A stretch of 64,000 nucleotides of DNA from CAVRRZ01 sp963723745 (GTDB lineage Bacteria; Actinomycetota; Actinomycetes; Mycobacteriales; Geodermatophilaceae). The notes below the pieces were generated by a model. It saw only the letters and a list, made by a program, of their open reading frames with translations, had not been told where the DNA came from and made no database searches. Made by a program: the position numbers and the translations under genes. Within the stretch, counting starts at the first letter, position 1, and each line of letters begins with the position of its first letter. Below, one piece after another: positions 51,501-60,491 of the stretch. The DNA lies in contig CAVRRZ010000004.1 of the NCBI GenBank assembly GCA_963723745.1, positions 62,001 to 126,000 of the forward strand, read 5' to 3'.

Positions 51501-54024
51501 GCTGCACGAGGCCGCCACCCGGTACGCCGACGCGCTACACGTCGCCGCCGACCACCGCCTGGGTGCCGTGACTGCAGAAGAACTGGAGAACGCCGCCGAA
51601 CGCCTGCACGCCGGGCTGACCGCCGCGCCGGCGTGGCCGACGCTGCGCGGACACCTGGCGCTGCTCGCGCTCACCGGGGTCGACCCTTTCGCCGTCCTGA
51701 GGACTGCGGTCGAGGCGCGGGAACTGGAGACGGCGACCGACCCCGCGGCTGTCCTCGACCACCGGCTGCCCGTGTCCGGTCCGGCAGGTCCGCTGCCGTG
51801 GCTGCCCGGCATACCGGCTTCACTGGTCGACGATCCGCGGTGGGGGCCCTATCTGACCGCCCGCGCCGATCACGTCACCGCCTGCGCGGCACGGGTCGGA
51901 GAGAACACCGCCGGCATGACCGCGGCCACCGCGCCCACCTGGGCTAGACCGCTCCTGAGCCCGGATCACGGGTCGCTGCGTGCGGACCTCGCCGTCTGGC
52001 GCGCCGCGCTCGACGTACCCGACAGCGACCGGCGCCCCACCGGACCGCCCCGGCGGCCGGCTGCGGAACGCCGATCTCAGACACGCCTGGACGAAGCCGT
52101 GACCGCTACCGGCCCCACCCGGGACAGCTCTGTGTGGTCCGCCCTCGCCGAGGGCATCGACCCCCGCATCCGCCGCGACGAGCACTGGCCGGCACTCCGC
52201 GACCGGCTGGCCGCCGCCGACCGTGCCGGTCTCGATGCCGCCGGAATGCTCGCCGCCGTCGCTGCACAACGTCCCCTGCCCGACGACCTGCCCGCCGCAG
52301 CCCTGTGGTGGCGGATGGCACCCCACGTCGCCCCGGCCACCGTTCCCGCTGGGCCGGGCACGGCCGGATTGCGCCCGAACTGGTGCACCACCCTGCTGGA
52401 CCTGCTCGCAGACGAGCGGGCCCAAGATGTGCTCGCCGACCCGGCGTGGCCGGCGCTGGTCACCGCGGTCACTACCGGCACCCGCAACGGATGGCGTCCC
52501 GCCGACCTGCTCACCGCCGCACTCACCGGCCTGCCGCCCGCAGTGACCGACGACGCGACTGGGCTGGCCGAGGCGCTGGTCTTTCAGATCGCCGCCCTCA
52601 CCGACCCGGCCTCCGTGCACGAGCCCGAACCGCTGCCGGCCGATCTGCAGCCACCCGACGATGCGCATCTACTGCCGCCCGTGCACGCCCCCACGACCGC
52701 CACCACTGACCCGGCGGACGGGCTGCCCTGCGACGAGGACGCGCCGTTCGACCCCGACTACGACGCCTCTCCCCCGGCGTGGCCGCCGCGGTATCGCACC
52801 CCGGACCCCTTCACCGTCACCGGCGCGGTCGATGCCGCCGACGACGCCGACTACCTGCTCGAGCAACACTTCTGGGCCACCGCCATCGTTGGCCGCGACC
52901 GGCTCATCGAACTCAACGCTCAAGCCGCCGCCTTCTTCACCGACCACTACCTCGACTCCTGGGCGGCGGGCTACCTGCACGACCGACTGGGCACTGACCT
53001 CATCGCCGATCCTCGGTTCACCGCGGGCTACGCCCCCGCCGGCTGGACCGCGCTCGTCGACCACCTGCGCGGCCTCGGCGCCAGCGACCGAGAGCTGCTC
53101 GCCGCGGGCCTCGCCCTCCGCGCTCGCACCGGAGCGCTGATCGATCGGTTCCGCGACCGGCTCACCTTCCCCATCGTTGACCTCGACGGCGTGATCGTCG
53201 GATTCGTCGCCCGCCGCAACCCCACCGGACCCGACGACGGACGCGCCGGACCCAAGTACCTCAACACCCCCGGAACCGACCTGTACCGCAAGGGCGAGCA
53301 CCTATTCGGGCTCCATGAGAGCCGAGCCGCGCTGGCCGCGGGAGCCACCCCGGCTCTCGTCGAGGGACCGCTGGACGCCATCGCCCTCACCCTGGCCGGT
53401 GGCGAACAGACAGTCGGCGTCGCCGCCCTCGGGACAGCCCTCACCGACCGACAAGCAGACCTCCTCGGCCCGTACATCCGCCTCCACGGCCCCGGCATCC
53501 TCGTGGCCACCGACAACGACCCCGCCGGGCAGCAGGCCGCGGAGCGCGTCTTCTGGCAGCTCACCACTCGTGGCGACGACCCGCGCCGACTCGCCCTCCT
53601 CGACGGGCTCGATCCCGCCGACCTGTTCCACCGCGGGGGGGCCACCGCGCTACGAAGGGCCATCGACGCCTCGAGCAGCCTCGCCGACAACCTTCTCGAC
53701 GCCCGCCTTACCGCCGCGCTCTCCGACAGGAGCCCCGCAGCCCTCCGCGCGGCACTGCGCGACGTGCGCGCCACCATCGTCGCTGTGCCACCCAGTCGGT
53801 GGCTGGCGCACATCGACCGGGTAACCCAGGCCCTCGGCGTGCCGCCTGGCACCGTCCACAAGGCCGTGCTCGACACCGACTTAATCATCGCGGCGCCTCG
53901 CAGAACCACGGCTGGTCTACAACGGACGCCCCGCTCAACGCCCCCATACGAGGATTTTCAGCGGACGGGGCAAACGGGACGGCCGTCGCGCAGCACCCCA
54001 CCTGACCTGGACCATTCCCGGTAA
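48526..54024 (+). CDS. MobF relaxase-RecD helicase-TOPRIM fusion
   Basis: An 1832-residue conjugation protein. The N-terminal TrwC/MobF relaxase has the catalytic Tyr region (TAGDGYTYLTRQ, residues 7-18) and the HUH metal site (PDLHSHVAVSNK, about 265-276). The central RecD-like helicase has Walker A (PAGAGKTT, near 601-608), DEAG (VVLDEAGMAG) and the late VHGAQG motif (near 905). From about residue 1440 comes a DnaG-like part whose TOPRIM domain has VEGPLDAIAL (about 1610) and ATDNDPAGQ (about 1660). ATG 48526 (MTLHKLTAGD) is the start. The fused primase part is unusual. It is convergent with the NACHT gene. Confidence 0.92.
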   Translation: MTLHKLTAGDGYTYLTRQVAAFDATERGHVGLGDYYSQRGESPGRWAGNGLPGLRGVMAGQFVGEEQMKSLFGEGRHPDADRLEQDALAGGRTPAEAHAAGALGRAFFVFSARADGFRARCAQEYAAFNTARGQPGTTPVPPDDRARIRSDLARTMFTEAYGRAARDARELSGFLARVSRPATTAVAGYDLTFSPVKSVSALWALAPREVAEQIEAAHDTAVADALAWLEDNACFTRLGTDGVRQVETTGLIAAVFTHRDSRAGDPDLHSHVAVSNKVQTRDGRWRALDGRVLHKAAVAASERYDTRLQAHLVARLGIRFSDRPGSKAGRRTVREIVGMDQRLLSAWSSRRRDIDARRGVLAGEFQRHHGRAPTAVEAIALAQQATLETRGPKHEPRSLGEQRATWRREALAILGGPDRVDRMLGRVLGSRGSPGPAVTEAWVQSAALRVLDTISAARATWQLWHVRAEAERVVRAAALHPADVDVAVTRVTEEALSPGLSVPLGDCHPVVEPPELRRSDGASVYTVAGARLYTSRAVLDAEALLLAAAGRDEGRRADPATVELALLESTANGAELNPGQAQLVRELACSGARMQLALAPAGAGKTTALATLARAWTAGGGTVLGLAPSAVATAGLRACLGAPCETLTKLVWCLDAGQAPDWVAGIGPATLVVLDEAGMAGTVELARAAEYVLGRGGSVRLVGDHQQLTSVAAGGLLAEIAATHGAVTLTQLVRFDDPAEAAATVAVREGDTLGLGFYLDSGRVHVGDRSTCAEQAYAAWAADRDRGVDALLLAATRELVAQLNERARADRLTRAASSPGAEVELADGTRAGAGDPIITRTNNRHLPITATEWVKNGDRFAVQVVGGDGSLDVVHTDSGRRISLPAGYVAEHVQLGYATTVHGAQGVTAEVCHTVLGGTESRQLLYVALSRGRAANHLYLATIGDGDPHSIVTPAAVSPPTATDLLVGMLARDGAQTSAAGARRALADPAEQLHEAATRYADALHVAADHRLGAVTAEELENAAERLHAGLTAAPAWPTLRGHLALLALTGVDPFAVLRTAVEARELETATDPAAVLDHRLPVSGPAGPLPWLPGIPASLVDDPRWGPYLTARADHVTACAARVGENTAGMTAATAPTWARPLLSPDHGSLRADLAVWRAALDVPDSDRRPTGPPRRPAAERRSQTRLDEAVTATGPTRDSSVWSALAEGIDPRIRRDEHWPALRDRLAAADRAGLDAAGMLAAVAAQRPLPDDLPAAALWWRMAPHVAPATVPAGPGTAGLRPNWCTTLLDLLADERAQDVLADPAWPALVTAVTTGTRNGWRPADLLTAALTGLPPAVTDDATGLAEALVFQIAALTDPASVHEPEPLPADLQPPDDAHLLPPVHAPTTATTDPADGLPCDEDAPFDPDYDASPPAWPPRYRTPDPFTVTGAVDAADDADYLLEQHFWATAIVGRDRLIELNAQAAAFFTDHYLDSWAAGYLHDRLGTDLIADPRFTAGYAPAGWTALVDHLRGLGASDRELLAAGLALRARTGALIDRFRDRLTFPIVDLDGVIVGFVARRNPTGPDDGRAGPKYLNTPGTDLYRKGEHLFGLHESRAALAAGATPALVEGPLDAIALTLAGGEQTVGVAALGTALTDRQADLLGPYIRLHGPGILVATDNDPAGQQAAERVFWQLTTRGDDPRRLALLDGLDPADLFHRGGATALRRAIDASSSLADNLLDARLTAALSDRSPAALRAALRDVRATIVAVPPSRWLAHIDRVTQALGVPPGTVHKAVLDTDLIIAAPRRTTAGLQRTPRSTPPYEDFQRTGQTGRPSRSTPPDLDHSR

Positions 54025-54098
54025 AGGTTCCGTTCCAAAGACTGCAGTCAATACCCTCGGGGTTACCTCAGTCGGTGCAGCGATGCGGGCTTCAGGTG

Positions 54099-57000
54099 TC
54101 AGCGATAGGTCGGTTCTGCATCGACCTTGAACCACGCGCCATCCCTGGCAACCTTGGCGAGCGGTGGCAGCCCGGGCGCAGGAATCGGGACTTGACGGTC
54201 CGCCTCCCGCCTTATCCGGGGCGCTGGGGGCTGCCGGGCCTCGAGCAAGTGCTTGAAGCGGTGGTCACCGACGCTGCCTTCCACTGGCCCGCCCTTGAGC
54301 CGGCCGAGCCAGGTCAAGTCCATGGCGGCTCGCACGACGACTCGCCGCCGTCGCTCGGTGAGCCCCGAGAGCACCCCCTCCCAGTCGCTGAGCAGCTCCG
54401 AGACCACTCGCCCTGATGGGATCGCCCACAAGGCGAGCGCCCACTCGGCGCGGAACAGGTCGCCGGAACCATCGCCCGCGGTGACCACCGCCAGCTGCTC
54501 GCGCCACCACGCGACGTCCTTGAGGTGCCCGCGGGTCTGGGCCAGTAGCTCTGCAGGGTGGCTGTCCGGCCCGAACGCGGCCGCGCCCGGCTTGCGCGAG
54601 AATCCGTCCCGATGCGGGGAGGCGGCACCGATGATCGCGATCTCCGAGGCCAGCCAACAGCGTCCCGCGACGTCAAACAGTGCGCTCGACGCGTCTGACC
54701 ACGGGAAGGTGCTGCCCTTCTGGCCCTGCTTGAAGCGGCGCTGCGATGCGACTCTCGCAAGGCCTGGCGCCGTCTTGCGCAAGCGCGTGATGGCTTCAGG
54801 ACGTCGCCTTGCGTACCCCTCATTCACGTCGTAGAACCCGTTCTCGGTCCGGCTGTAGAACGCCATTGGCCGCAGCGCCACCGCAACCTGCGACGGCGTT
54901 GAGCGAATCGAGGTGACCGTTGAACACTCGCCGTCCAGGACTGCCTGGAGCAACCGGGCCTCGAACTCGCCGCCACTGGTTGGGACGAGTCCGGTGTCGA
55001 GGACCAGCTGGGCCGGCAACGCCGAGTGGATGGGCGACTCGGGGTCCGGTTCGAGGTTCACCGCGTCGAGGTCGATGGCGACGCCAGCGGCCGCCTCACA
55101 CACGGCCGCGACCTCGAGCCAGGACTCTTGGGCCGGGGTTCCTGCGGCGGTCTGCATGTGGGATGCCCACCAGGTCGCGAAGGGCGTCCGCTGATTGAGG
55201 AGCTCACGAACCGCGCGCACCCACCTGCGCGCGTCGGAGTCCTCTGGTGCGGCGGCGATCTGGGCTGTCAGACGGGACCACGCCGTGTCGGGTCCGTCGC
55301 CCTCGGGCAAGTCTGGCAGGCGGGGCAGCGGGCGGATCTCGTTGCGGCCGAGCGCGTCGAGAAGCGTGGCGATGCCGACCTCATCGCCCAAGAGCGCGTC
55401 GATGACCTCGCGCGCCCGCCGCGGGCGGCTCTGGAATACCCCGTCGGTGAGCAGGGTCCAGGCCGCTGCTCTGGCCTGCGGGCTGCAGCCGTCGCGGAGC
55501 TCGTCGATGATGCCGTCGGCCAGGGCCGCAACGTCGCGGCCTTCGGCGCTTCCGCCATAAAACCTCGCGGTGTTCAGCCACTGCGGACGGCGCAGGAGCT
55601 CGCGCAACACCCAGGCGGGATCGAAGCCGCGCTGATCCTCACCGGCCCAGCGGTACAGGAAGCGAGCGGCGAAGTACTCCCGCAGCGAAAGGACCTCGAA
55701 CTCGTAGGTGCCCTCGTTCTTGCTCGTCAGCGCCCACAGCCGGTCGGTCACGGCCTCGAACAGCTCGTCCACGACATCTTGGGGCTTGCCGTAGCAGCGC
55801 TGGAAGTGGCGCATCGCTTCCTGGAGCTCGTCGACCTTCATCCGGCCCGGCAGGTCGAACTCCTCGCTGCGAGACTGCAGGTACCAACCGACGAACGGCA
55901 TGATTTCCTTCAGCTGCTCGCGGTGCTTCTTGACCGACTCGGGGTGCTTGTTCGCCTCACGGGCCAGCAGCAGGTCGACGTAGTGGTCGTACAGGTCAGT
56001 GCGTTGTGTCGGGGTCGCCGCGCCCCGCTCATGGATGAGTTCGAGCAGAATGGTCAGCTGCATCGGGTTTCCGGCGAGTTCGGCGATGTATGGCTCTTCG
56101 CTCTTGGCCTTGAAGCTGCTCCGCAATTCGCGGCCATCCCTGCCGCGGATGTCTCGCACCGCGCACCACTTGCGCAAATACTCGGCGCGCTGGGCCTCCG
56201 TAAGTTCGTTGAGCGAGATGATCTCGAACAGGTCCGCAGCCGGCTCTGGTAGCTCGTTGTTGCTCGGCCGGGTCGTCACCACCACCTGCACCGGAACGGG
56301 ATAGGTGCGGGAGCGCCGGGTGAACCTGTCGATGGCGTCCACGACTTTCTCGCGCATCCTCGGGCTACCGACCTCGTCAAGACCGTCGAGGACCACCACG
56401 CTGGGCAGCCGCCTGAACAGCTCCTGGACACCGTCGGCATCGACCGGAGATCCACCCGAGGCGTAGGTCATCAGTTCGCCGAGGAAGCACTCCAACGTGG
56501 CCTGCGCCGCAGGCTTGGGCCTCGGACGCTTCCTGCCCTGCGCCGTCGCTGGATTCGGCAATGCGCTACCGGGCGCGTCGGTGACTGCGCGATCAAACGC
56601 GTCAAAGCCCTGACGCCAGCGGGCGTACTCGCTCAAGTCCGCCCGTAATGGAAACCGCGGACGCGTCGGGCTCGGTAGCTGCCCGGACCTCAACTCGGCG
56701 GGAACGAAAGCCGCCCGATGCGCCTGGGAGACGTACTGGCTCAACGTCGACTTCCCCTGGCCCGGTGCACCACGCACAAGCGTTGCCGCTGCATTCGTCG
56801 CGAGCAGATAAGCCGCCGCGCCGCCCACATGGTTTTCCGCGCTCGTGAACTCGGGATCAACGCCCCAGGCCGCCGGCGCCGCGACCTTGCGCAGTCGTTC
56901 GCCCGTGATGTCGATGAATAGGTCGGCGACGTGCTCGCGGTCCACATCGACCTGACTGAACTTAACTAGCTCGTCGTCAGCCCACTGGGTCGCCGCCACG

Positions 57001-57563
57001 TTGCGAACCAGGTCCCGCAGCCCCTGGTCGCGTGAGGTGCCGAAGTGCTCGGTGATCAGGTAGCGGACAAGGTCCCATCCCGCGAGCACGTCGGCGTACG
57101 CCCACTTCACCTCGTCTGGCGTGGAGTCGAGGAACCCGTCCAGGCCCTCGCGCCAAATGCACGTCATCGACTCGAAGCCGTACTCCTTCTCATACTGCTC
57201 GAACTTGACGTCAAGCTGGTCGAACGTCCCCGATCCGGGTTTCCCGGTGCCCTGCACGTTCGTGACCAGCACGTACCGGCGTACACCCTCGCTCGCAAGC
57301 CGGCGGAGGTTCGCCTCCTCGCCGCGCACAACACTGGCCAGCCACGACACCGCGTCCTTGCGCTGGCCCGTCGACGACCACTTGACCTGAACGACCAGCG
57401 TGTTGCCGTCCGCCTCGACGATGCCGTCCCGCCCGCCGTCCGACTGCCCCAACGGCAGCGGCCGATACCCCGGGAACGCGTGAGGCATTACCGCGTTGAC
57501 CAACAACTGGAAGTCATTCGGCGTCAGCCGCTCGTACAGGTACTTTTGCCCACTTGCCGGCAC
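54099..57563 (-). CDS. Nuclease-NACHT STAND NTPase (Avs/bNACHT-like)
   Basis: A 1154-residue protein. Residues 15-65 form an Mrr-like nuclease core (SDGGRDGIVEA then VVQVKW: Asp46, Gln59, Lys61). The STAND/NACHT NTPase has Walker A (RGAPGQGKST, about 264-273) and Walker B with the extra acid (VVVLDGLDEVGS, about 390-400). A typical post-NACHT motif LSLREYFAARFLYRW follows near 690. The C-terminal 400 residues are a sensor region of unknown type. GTG 57561-57563 was chosen: a perfect AGGAGG lies about 10 bases before it. Family members detect phage proteins and then cleave DNA; the trigger here is unknown. It stands alone between conjugation genes. Confidence 0.85.
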   Translation of the reverse strand: MPASGQKYLYERLTPNDFQLLVNAVMPHAFPGYRPLPLGQSDGGRDGIVEADGNTLVVQVKWSSTGQRKDAVSWLASVVRGEEANLRRLASEGVRRYVLVTNVQGTGKPGSGTFDQLDVKFEQYEKEYGFESMTCIWREGLDGFLDSTPDEVKWAYADVLAGWDLVRYLITEHFGTSRDQGLRDLVRNVAATQWADDELVKFSQVDVDREHVADLFIDITGERLRKVAAPAAWGVDPEFTSAENHVGGAAAYLLATNAAATLVRGAPGQGKSTLSQYVSQAHRAAFVPAELRSGQLPSPTRPRFPLRADLSEYARWRQGFDAFDRAVTDAPGSALPNPATAQGRKRPRPKPAAQATLECFLGELMTYASGGSPVDADGVQELFRRLPSVVVLDGLDEVGSPRMREKVVDAIDRFTRRSRTYPVPVQVVVTTRPSNNELPEPAADLFEIISLNELTEAQRAEYLRKWCAVRDIRGRDGRELRSSFKAKSEEPYIAELAGNPMQLTILLELIHERGAATPTQRTDLYDHYVDLLLAREANKHPESVKKHREQLKEIMPFVGWYLQSRSEEFDLPGRMKVDELQEAMRHFQRCYGKPQDVVDELFEAVTDRLWALTSKNEGTYEFEVLSLREYFAARFLYRWAGEDQRGFDPAWVLRELLRRPQWLNTARFYGGSAEGRDVAALADGIIDELRDGCSPQARAAAWTLLTDGVFQSRPRRAREVIDALLGDEVGIATLLDALGRNEIRPLPRLPDLPEGDGPDTAWSRLTAQIAAAPEDSDARRWVRAVRELLNQRTPFATWWASHMQTAAGTPAQESWLEVAAVCEAAAGVAIDLDAVNLEPDPESPIHSALPAQLVLDTGLVPTSGGEFEARLLQAVLDGECSTVTSIRSTPSQVAVALRPMAFYSRTENGFYDVNEGYARRRPEAITRLRKTAPGLARVASQRRFKQGQKGSTFPWSDASSALFDVAGRCWLASEIAIIGAASPHRDGFSRKPGAAAFGPDSHPAELLAQTRGHLKDVAWWREQLAVVTAGDGSGDLFRAEWALALWAIPSGRVVSELLSDWEGVLSGLTERRRRVVVRAAMDLTWLGRLKGGPVEGSVGDHRFKHLLEARQPPAPRIRREADRQVPIPAPGLPPLAKVARDGAWFKVDAEPTYR

Positions 57564-57919
57564 GGGTTGCGCCCCCTCCTGACCAGGAGACACATCCTCA
57601 CATCTGGTGCCGACATCGCGACGCGCCAACACGGGGCTCCCGGCCCCGATCGTCTCGTACGTCCGGTCGCTCACCGATCTGGTAATCGGGAGCAGGTCGG
57701 TAGCTGTGCACGTAGGTGACGGCCGCGGCACAGAGCTACGTTTTCGGGTTCTCGATCGTCCCGCTCGCTGTGGGCCGGCTGCCGACGCCGTACCGGCATC
57801 GGACGGCAACAACCCTTCTGAGCGCCCTCCGCGACGTGACACACCCGTGCGCATGCGGCGCACCGTTATGTCAGTGCCCGGCTGCATAGTCATCGCTCCC
57901 GAGGCAGTACGGAGTACCG
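57564..57919. other. Divergent intergenic region
   Basis: 356 bases between the NACHT gene and the DUF5710-type gene. It must carry both promoters. No gene or RNA is seen. Confidence 0.5.
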
Positions 57920-58753
57920 ATGCCGGATCGCTTGTGGCTCGACGTGCCATACGCCGAGAAGGACGCTGCCAAGTCCGCCGGCGCCCGATGGGATCCCGAC
58001 GCTCGACGCTGGTACGCGCCCCAGGTGGCGCTGCTCCCGAAGCTCGCGCGCTGGGAGTCCCGGGTACCCGAGCTCTTGCCCGGAGAGGACCGCAGCTTCG
58101 GCCAAGGCCTGTTCGTCGACCTGGTGCCGTCGACCTGCTGGTTCACCAACGTCCGCAGTTGCGTCGACGAAGGCCAGTGGGACGCGCTCCGGTCAATGGT
58201 CTACCGCCGGGCCCATCACCGCTGCGAGGCCTGCGGCGCTCCGCGAGGCTCTGATCGACGACGCCTGGAGGCTCATGAGCGTTGGGAGTACGACGCGGCC
58301 ACCTACACCCAGACCCTGAGGCGTCTGATTGCGCTGTGTTGGTCCTGCCATCGGGCGACGCATTTTGGCTTCGCCGAGGTCACCGGCACCGCCGCCGAGG
58401 CGACCGCCCACCTTCGGGCGGTCAACGGCTGGCCAGCCGGCGAAGCCGACGCCCACATCGACCGCGCCTTCGCAATCTGGGAGAAGCGGTCGACCCATGA
58501 GTGGCGGCTCGACCTGGGCATCCTCACGAACGCCGGCATCAGGGTGGTCGAGCCCCCCGGTCCCGGGCGTCGGACTGAGGAGAGCGCAACGCGCCTGGCA
58601 ATCAAGATGCCGCTCCTGCCCACGGCGGTACAGAGGGAACACGGCAGCCATACCGCCGCGGAGTGCCGATGCGACGACGAAGGCCGCTCCGCACCCGAAC
58701 CGCCCCGCAGAAAGCTGTGGGCGCGCATCCGCGGAGCCCTCACTAGTCAGTAG
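57920..58753 (+). CDS. DUF5710-domain protein with HNH-like zinc motif
   Basis: A 277-residue protein. Residues 1-40 (LWLDVPYAEKDAAKSAGARWDPDARRWYAP) are the DUF5710 domain, often on conjugative and phage primase-like proteins. Residues 85-150 hold MVYRRAHHRCEACG (CxxC), EAHERWEY and LCWSCHRATHFG (CxxC), the layout of an HNH endonuclease, with His in EAHERW and in CHRATHFG. The C-terminus is basic. It could be a nuclease or zinc-binding DNA protein of the conjugative module. Function not proven. Confidence 0.7.
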   Translation: MPDRLWLDVPYAEKDAAKSAGARWDPDARRWYAPQVALLPKLARWESRVPELLPGEDRSFGQGLFVDLVPSTCWFTNVRSCVDEGQWDALRSMVYRRAHHRCEACGAPRGSDRRRLEAHERWEYDAATYTQTLRRLIALCWSCHRATHFGFAEVTGTAAEATAHLRAVNGWPAGEADAHIDRAFAIWEKRSTHEWRLDLGILTNAGIRVVEPPGPGRRTEESATRLAIKMPLLPTAVQREHGSHTAAECRCDDEGRSAPEPPRRKLWARIRGALTSQ

Positions 58754-60084
58754 CGGCCAGGGCCGCCTGCGCCCGGCACCGGGGTGCTGATCCCATGCGT
58801 ACAGCGGGCTCGTGCGACTGCCTGGGCCACATCGTCGGCGTGGCTGAGCAGTCGCTCGCCGGGGCCGGACGCTCGAGCGCGCTGCGCGTAGAGCCCGGCG
58901 AGATGGCGCTGGCTCGTAGGTGCGGCGGGTGCAGCACGGTTCACGGCGTCGGCCAGGCTGCTCGACAGCGCGGTGGCCGAGGTAAGAGCGCGACCGAGGC
59001 GGTCGAGATCGGCGCCGCGGGCCTGTACGCGGCGGCCGGCGATGACGTCCCGCACCCGGTCTTCGGGCATGTTGTCCATGCGCGGCAGGTCGTGGGCGGC
59101 GGCGTAGAGCCGACCGGTGCGTGACCAACGGTCGACGGCCGCGGCGAGTCGGTCGGCGAGGACGGGAAGCTGGTTGGTCACCTGCTGGACCGTGCGGGTC
59201 AGGCGAGGGAGGTCGCCCCGGTCGCGGAGCGCGCTGCGGTCGGCGTCGGACCCTAGGTCGTTGCGAAGCGTGTCGGCGAGGGCGCGTGCCCAAGGAACGA
59301 CGCCGTGGGGGTCAGTGGGCCCGACTCGGTGGCCGTCGTCGAAGGTCATGCTGATTCGGCCCGTGAGTTCCCATGCGACGGCTGCCAACAGGGGCCGCAT
59401 GCCTTCGTCGCCCGAGGCGGCAGCTAGGACGGACGAGGCGCAGTCGCTGGTGATCTCGGCGGCGGCCACAGCGGCGCGGAAGTCGCGCAAGGCCAGGCCG
59501 TCGCTGCGCATGGATCGGTCGACTGCCGCGGTCAGCGCCGCTGCGGCATCGACTGCGGTCAGCCTCTCGCCGGCTCGTGGCAGGCCGGACACCGGCACCA
59601 GGCGATCGAGGACGGCCGCGCCGTTGGCCGTCGGCGGGTCGGCCTGGGCGTCGCGCTCGACGGCTGCGGCCAGCCTCCGGACGGCGGCCAGCTCGGCGAC
59701 CGCAGCCTGCGGCAGGAGCCGGTGCGCCAGCCGGGCGCCGTGGTCGGCAGCTTCGGCAAGTTCGACGGTGACCGCCCACCGGTGGCCGCGACCCATGCTG
59801 GCGCGGTCGCGGCCGATCACGTCGGCGGCGGCGCCGGCCAGGTCGGTCAGCGGTCCGCCGGTGCGCGGCCAGAGCCGGCCCACCGTCGTGCAGGCAGCGG
59901 TCAGCTGGGCGGCGGTCTGCTGCCGGCGGCTGACGCCAGCGGTGAGCCCGTCCTGGGTCATGCCAGCGAGGGCGCGGCCAAGGTGGGCCATCGCTCCGGT
60001 GACGTCTTCGATTGCCGCGACGGTGGTCGGCGCCGCGGTGCGTTCGGCAAGCGCGTCGAGCAGCTGCTGCAGGCTGGTGGCCAT
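58747..60084 (-). CDS. Unknown helical protein of the conjugative module
   Basis: A 445-residue protein, almost wholly alpha-helical and Ala/Arg/Leu-rich, with no recognised domain. It starts at ATG 60082-60084 (MATSLQQLLDALAERTAAP), just after the stop of the next gene, and overlaps the end of the convergent DUF5710-type gene by seven bases. Coiled-coil-like heptads appear in several places. It is part of the minus-strand run that begins with the M23 gene. Confidence 0.65.
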   Translation of the reverse strand: MATSLQQLLDALAERTAAPTTVAAIEDVTGAMAHLGRALAGMTQDGLTAGVSRRQQTAAQLTAACTTVGRLWPRTGGPLTDLAGAAADVIGRDRASMGRGHRWAVTVELAEAADHGARLAHRLLPQAAVAELAAVRRLAAAVERDAQADPPTANGAAVLDRLVPVSGLPRAGERLTAVDAAAALTAAVDRSMRSDGLALRDFRAAVAAAEITSDCASSVLAAASGDEGMRPLLAAVAWELTGRISMTFDDGHRVGPTDPHGVVPWARALADTLRNDLGSDADRSALRDRGDLPRLTRTVQQVTNQLPVLADRLAAAVDRWSRTGRLYAAAHDLPRMDNMPEDRVRDVIAGRRVQARGADLDRLGRALTSATALSSSLADAVNRAAPAAPTSQRHLAGLYAQRARASGPGERLLSHADDVAQAVARARCTHGISTPVPGAGGPGRY

Positions 60085-60086
60085 GA

Positions 60087-60383
60087 TCAACGCATCTGTC
60101 GCAGGGCGCGGCGGGCTGCGCGGGCCGCGTCGATGACGTAGCGAGTCGCGAAGGTCTCCTGGTCGACCAGGCCGAGCGCGCCCATAGCGGCGCGGATGCT
60201 GGCGCGGGGGTCGTCGTCGACCAGTGGGACAGGTTCGGCGTGCCCACCGGCCAGCTCGAGGAGCTCGGCGGCCTGCATGCACTCCAGGGCGATGTGTGCG
60301 GGGACTTGCTCTCGGTCGGCGCCGACGGCGTCGAGCAGGGAGGCGGCGTAGCTGAGCGGGTCGATGCTCGCCTCGACGGTCAC
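60087..60383 (-). CDS. Small unknown protein
   Basis: A 98-residue acidic-then-basic protein (SYAASLLDAVGADREQVPAH, later AARAARRALRQMR). I do not recognise it. It ends two bases before the next gene's start, so it is in the same operon. Confidence 0.6.
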   Translation of the reverse strand: MTVEASIDPLSYAASLLDAVGADREQVPAHIALECMQAAELLELAGGHAEPVPLVDDDPRASIRAAMGALGLVDQETFATRYVIDAARAARRALRQMR

Positions 60384-60491
60384 GGCGGCTCTCCTTCACT
60401 TGGTGGACTGCGCCGAGGCTGGATCGCCGCGGCCGGTGAGTGGGGATGTGGCGATCAACCTGTGGATCCCGGCGGGGCTGTGCACGACCGG

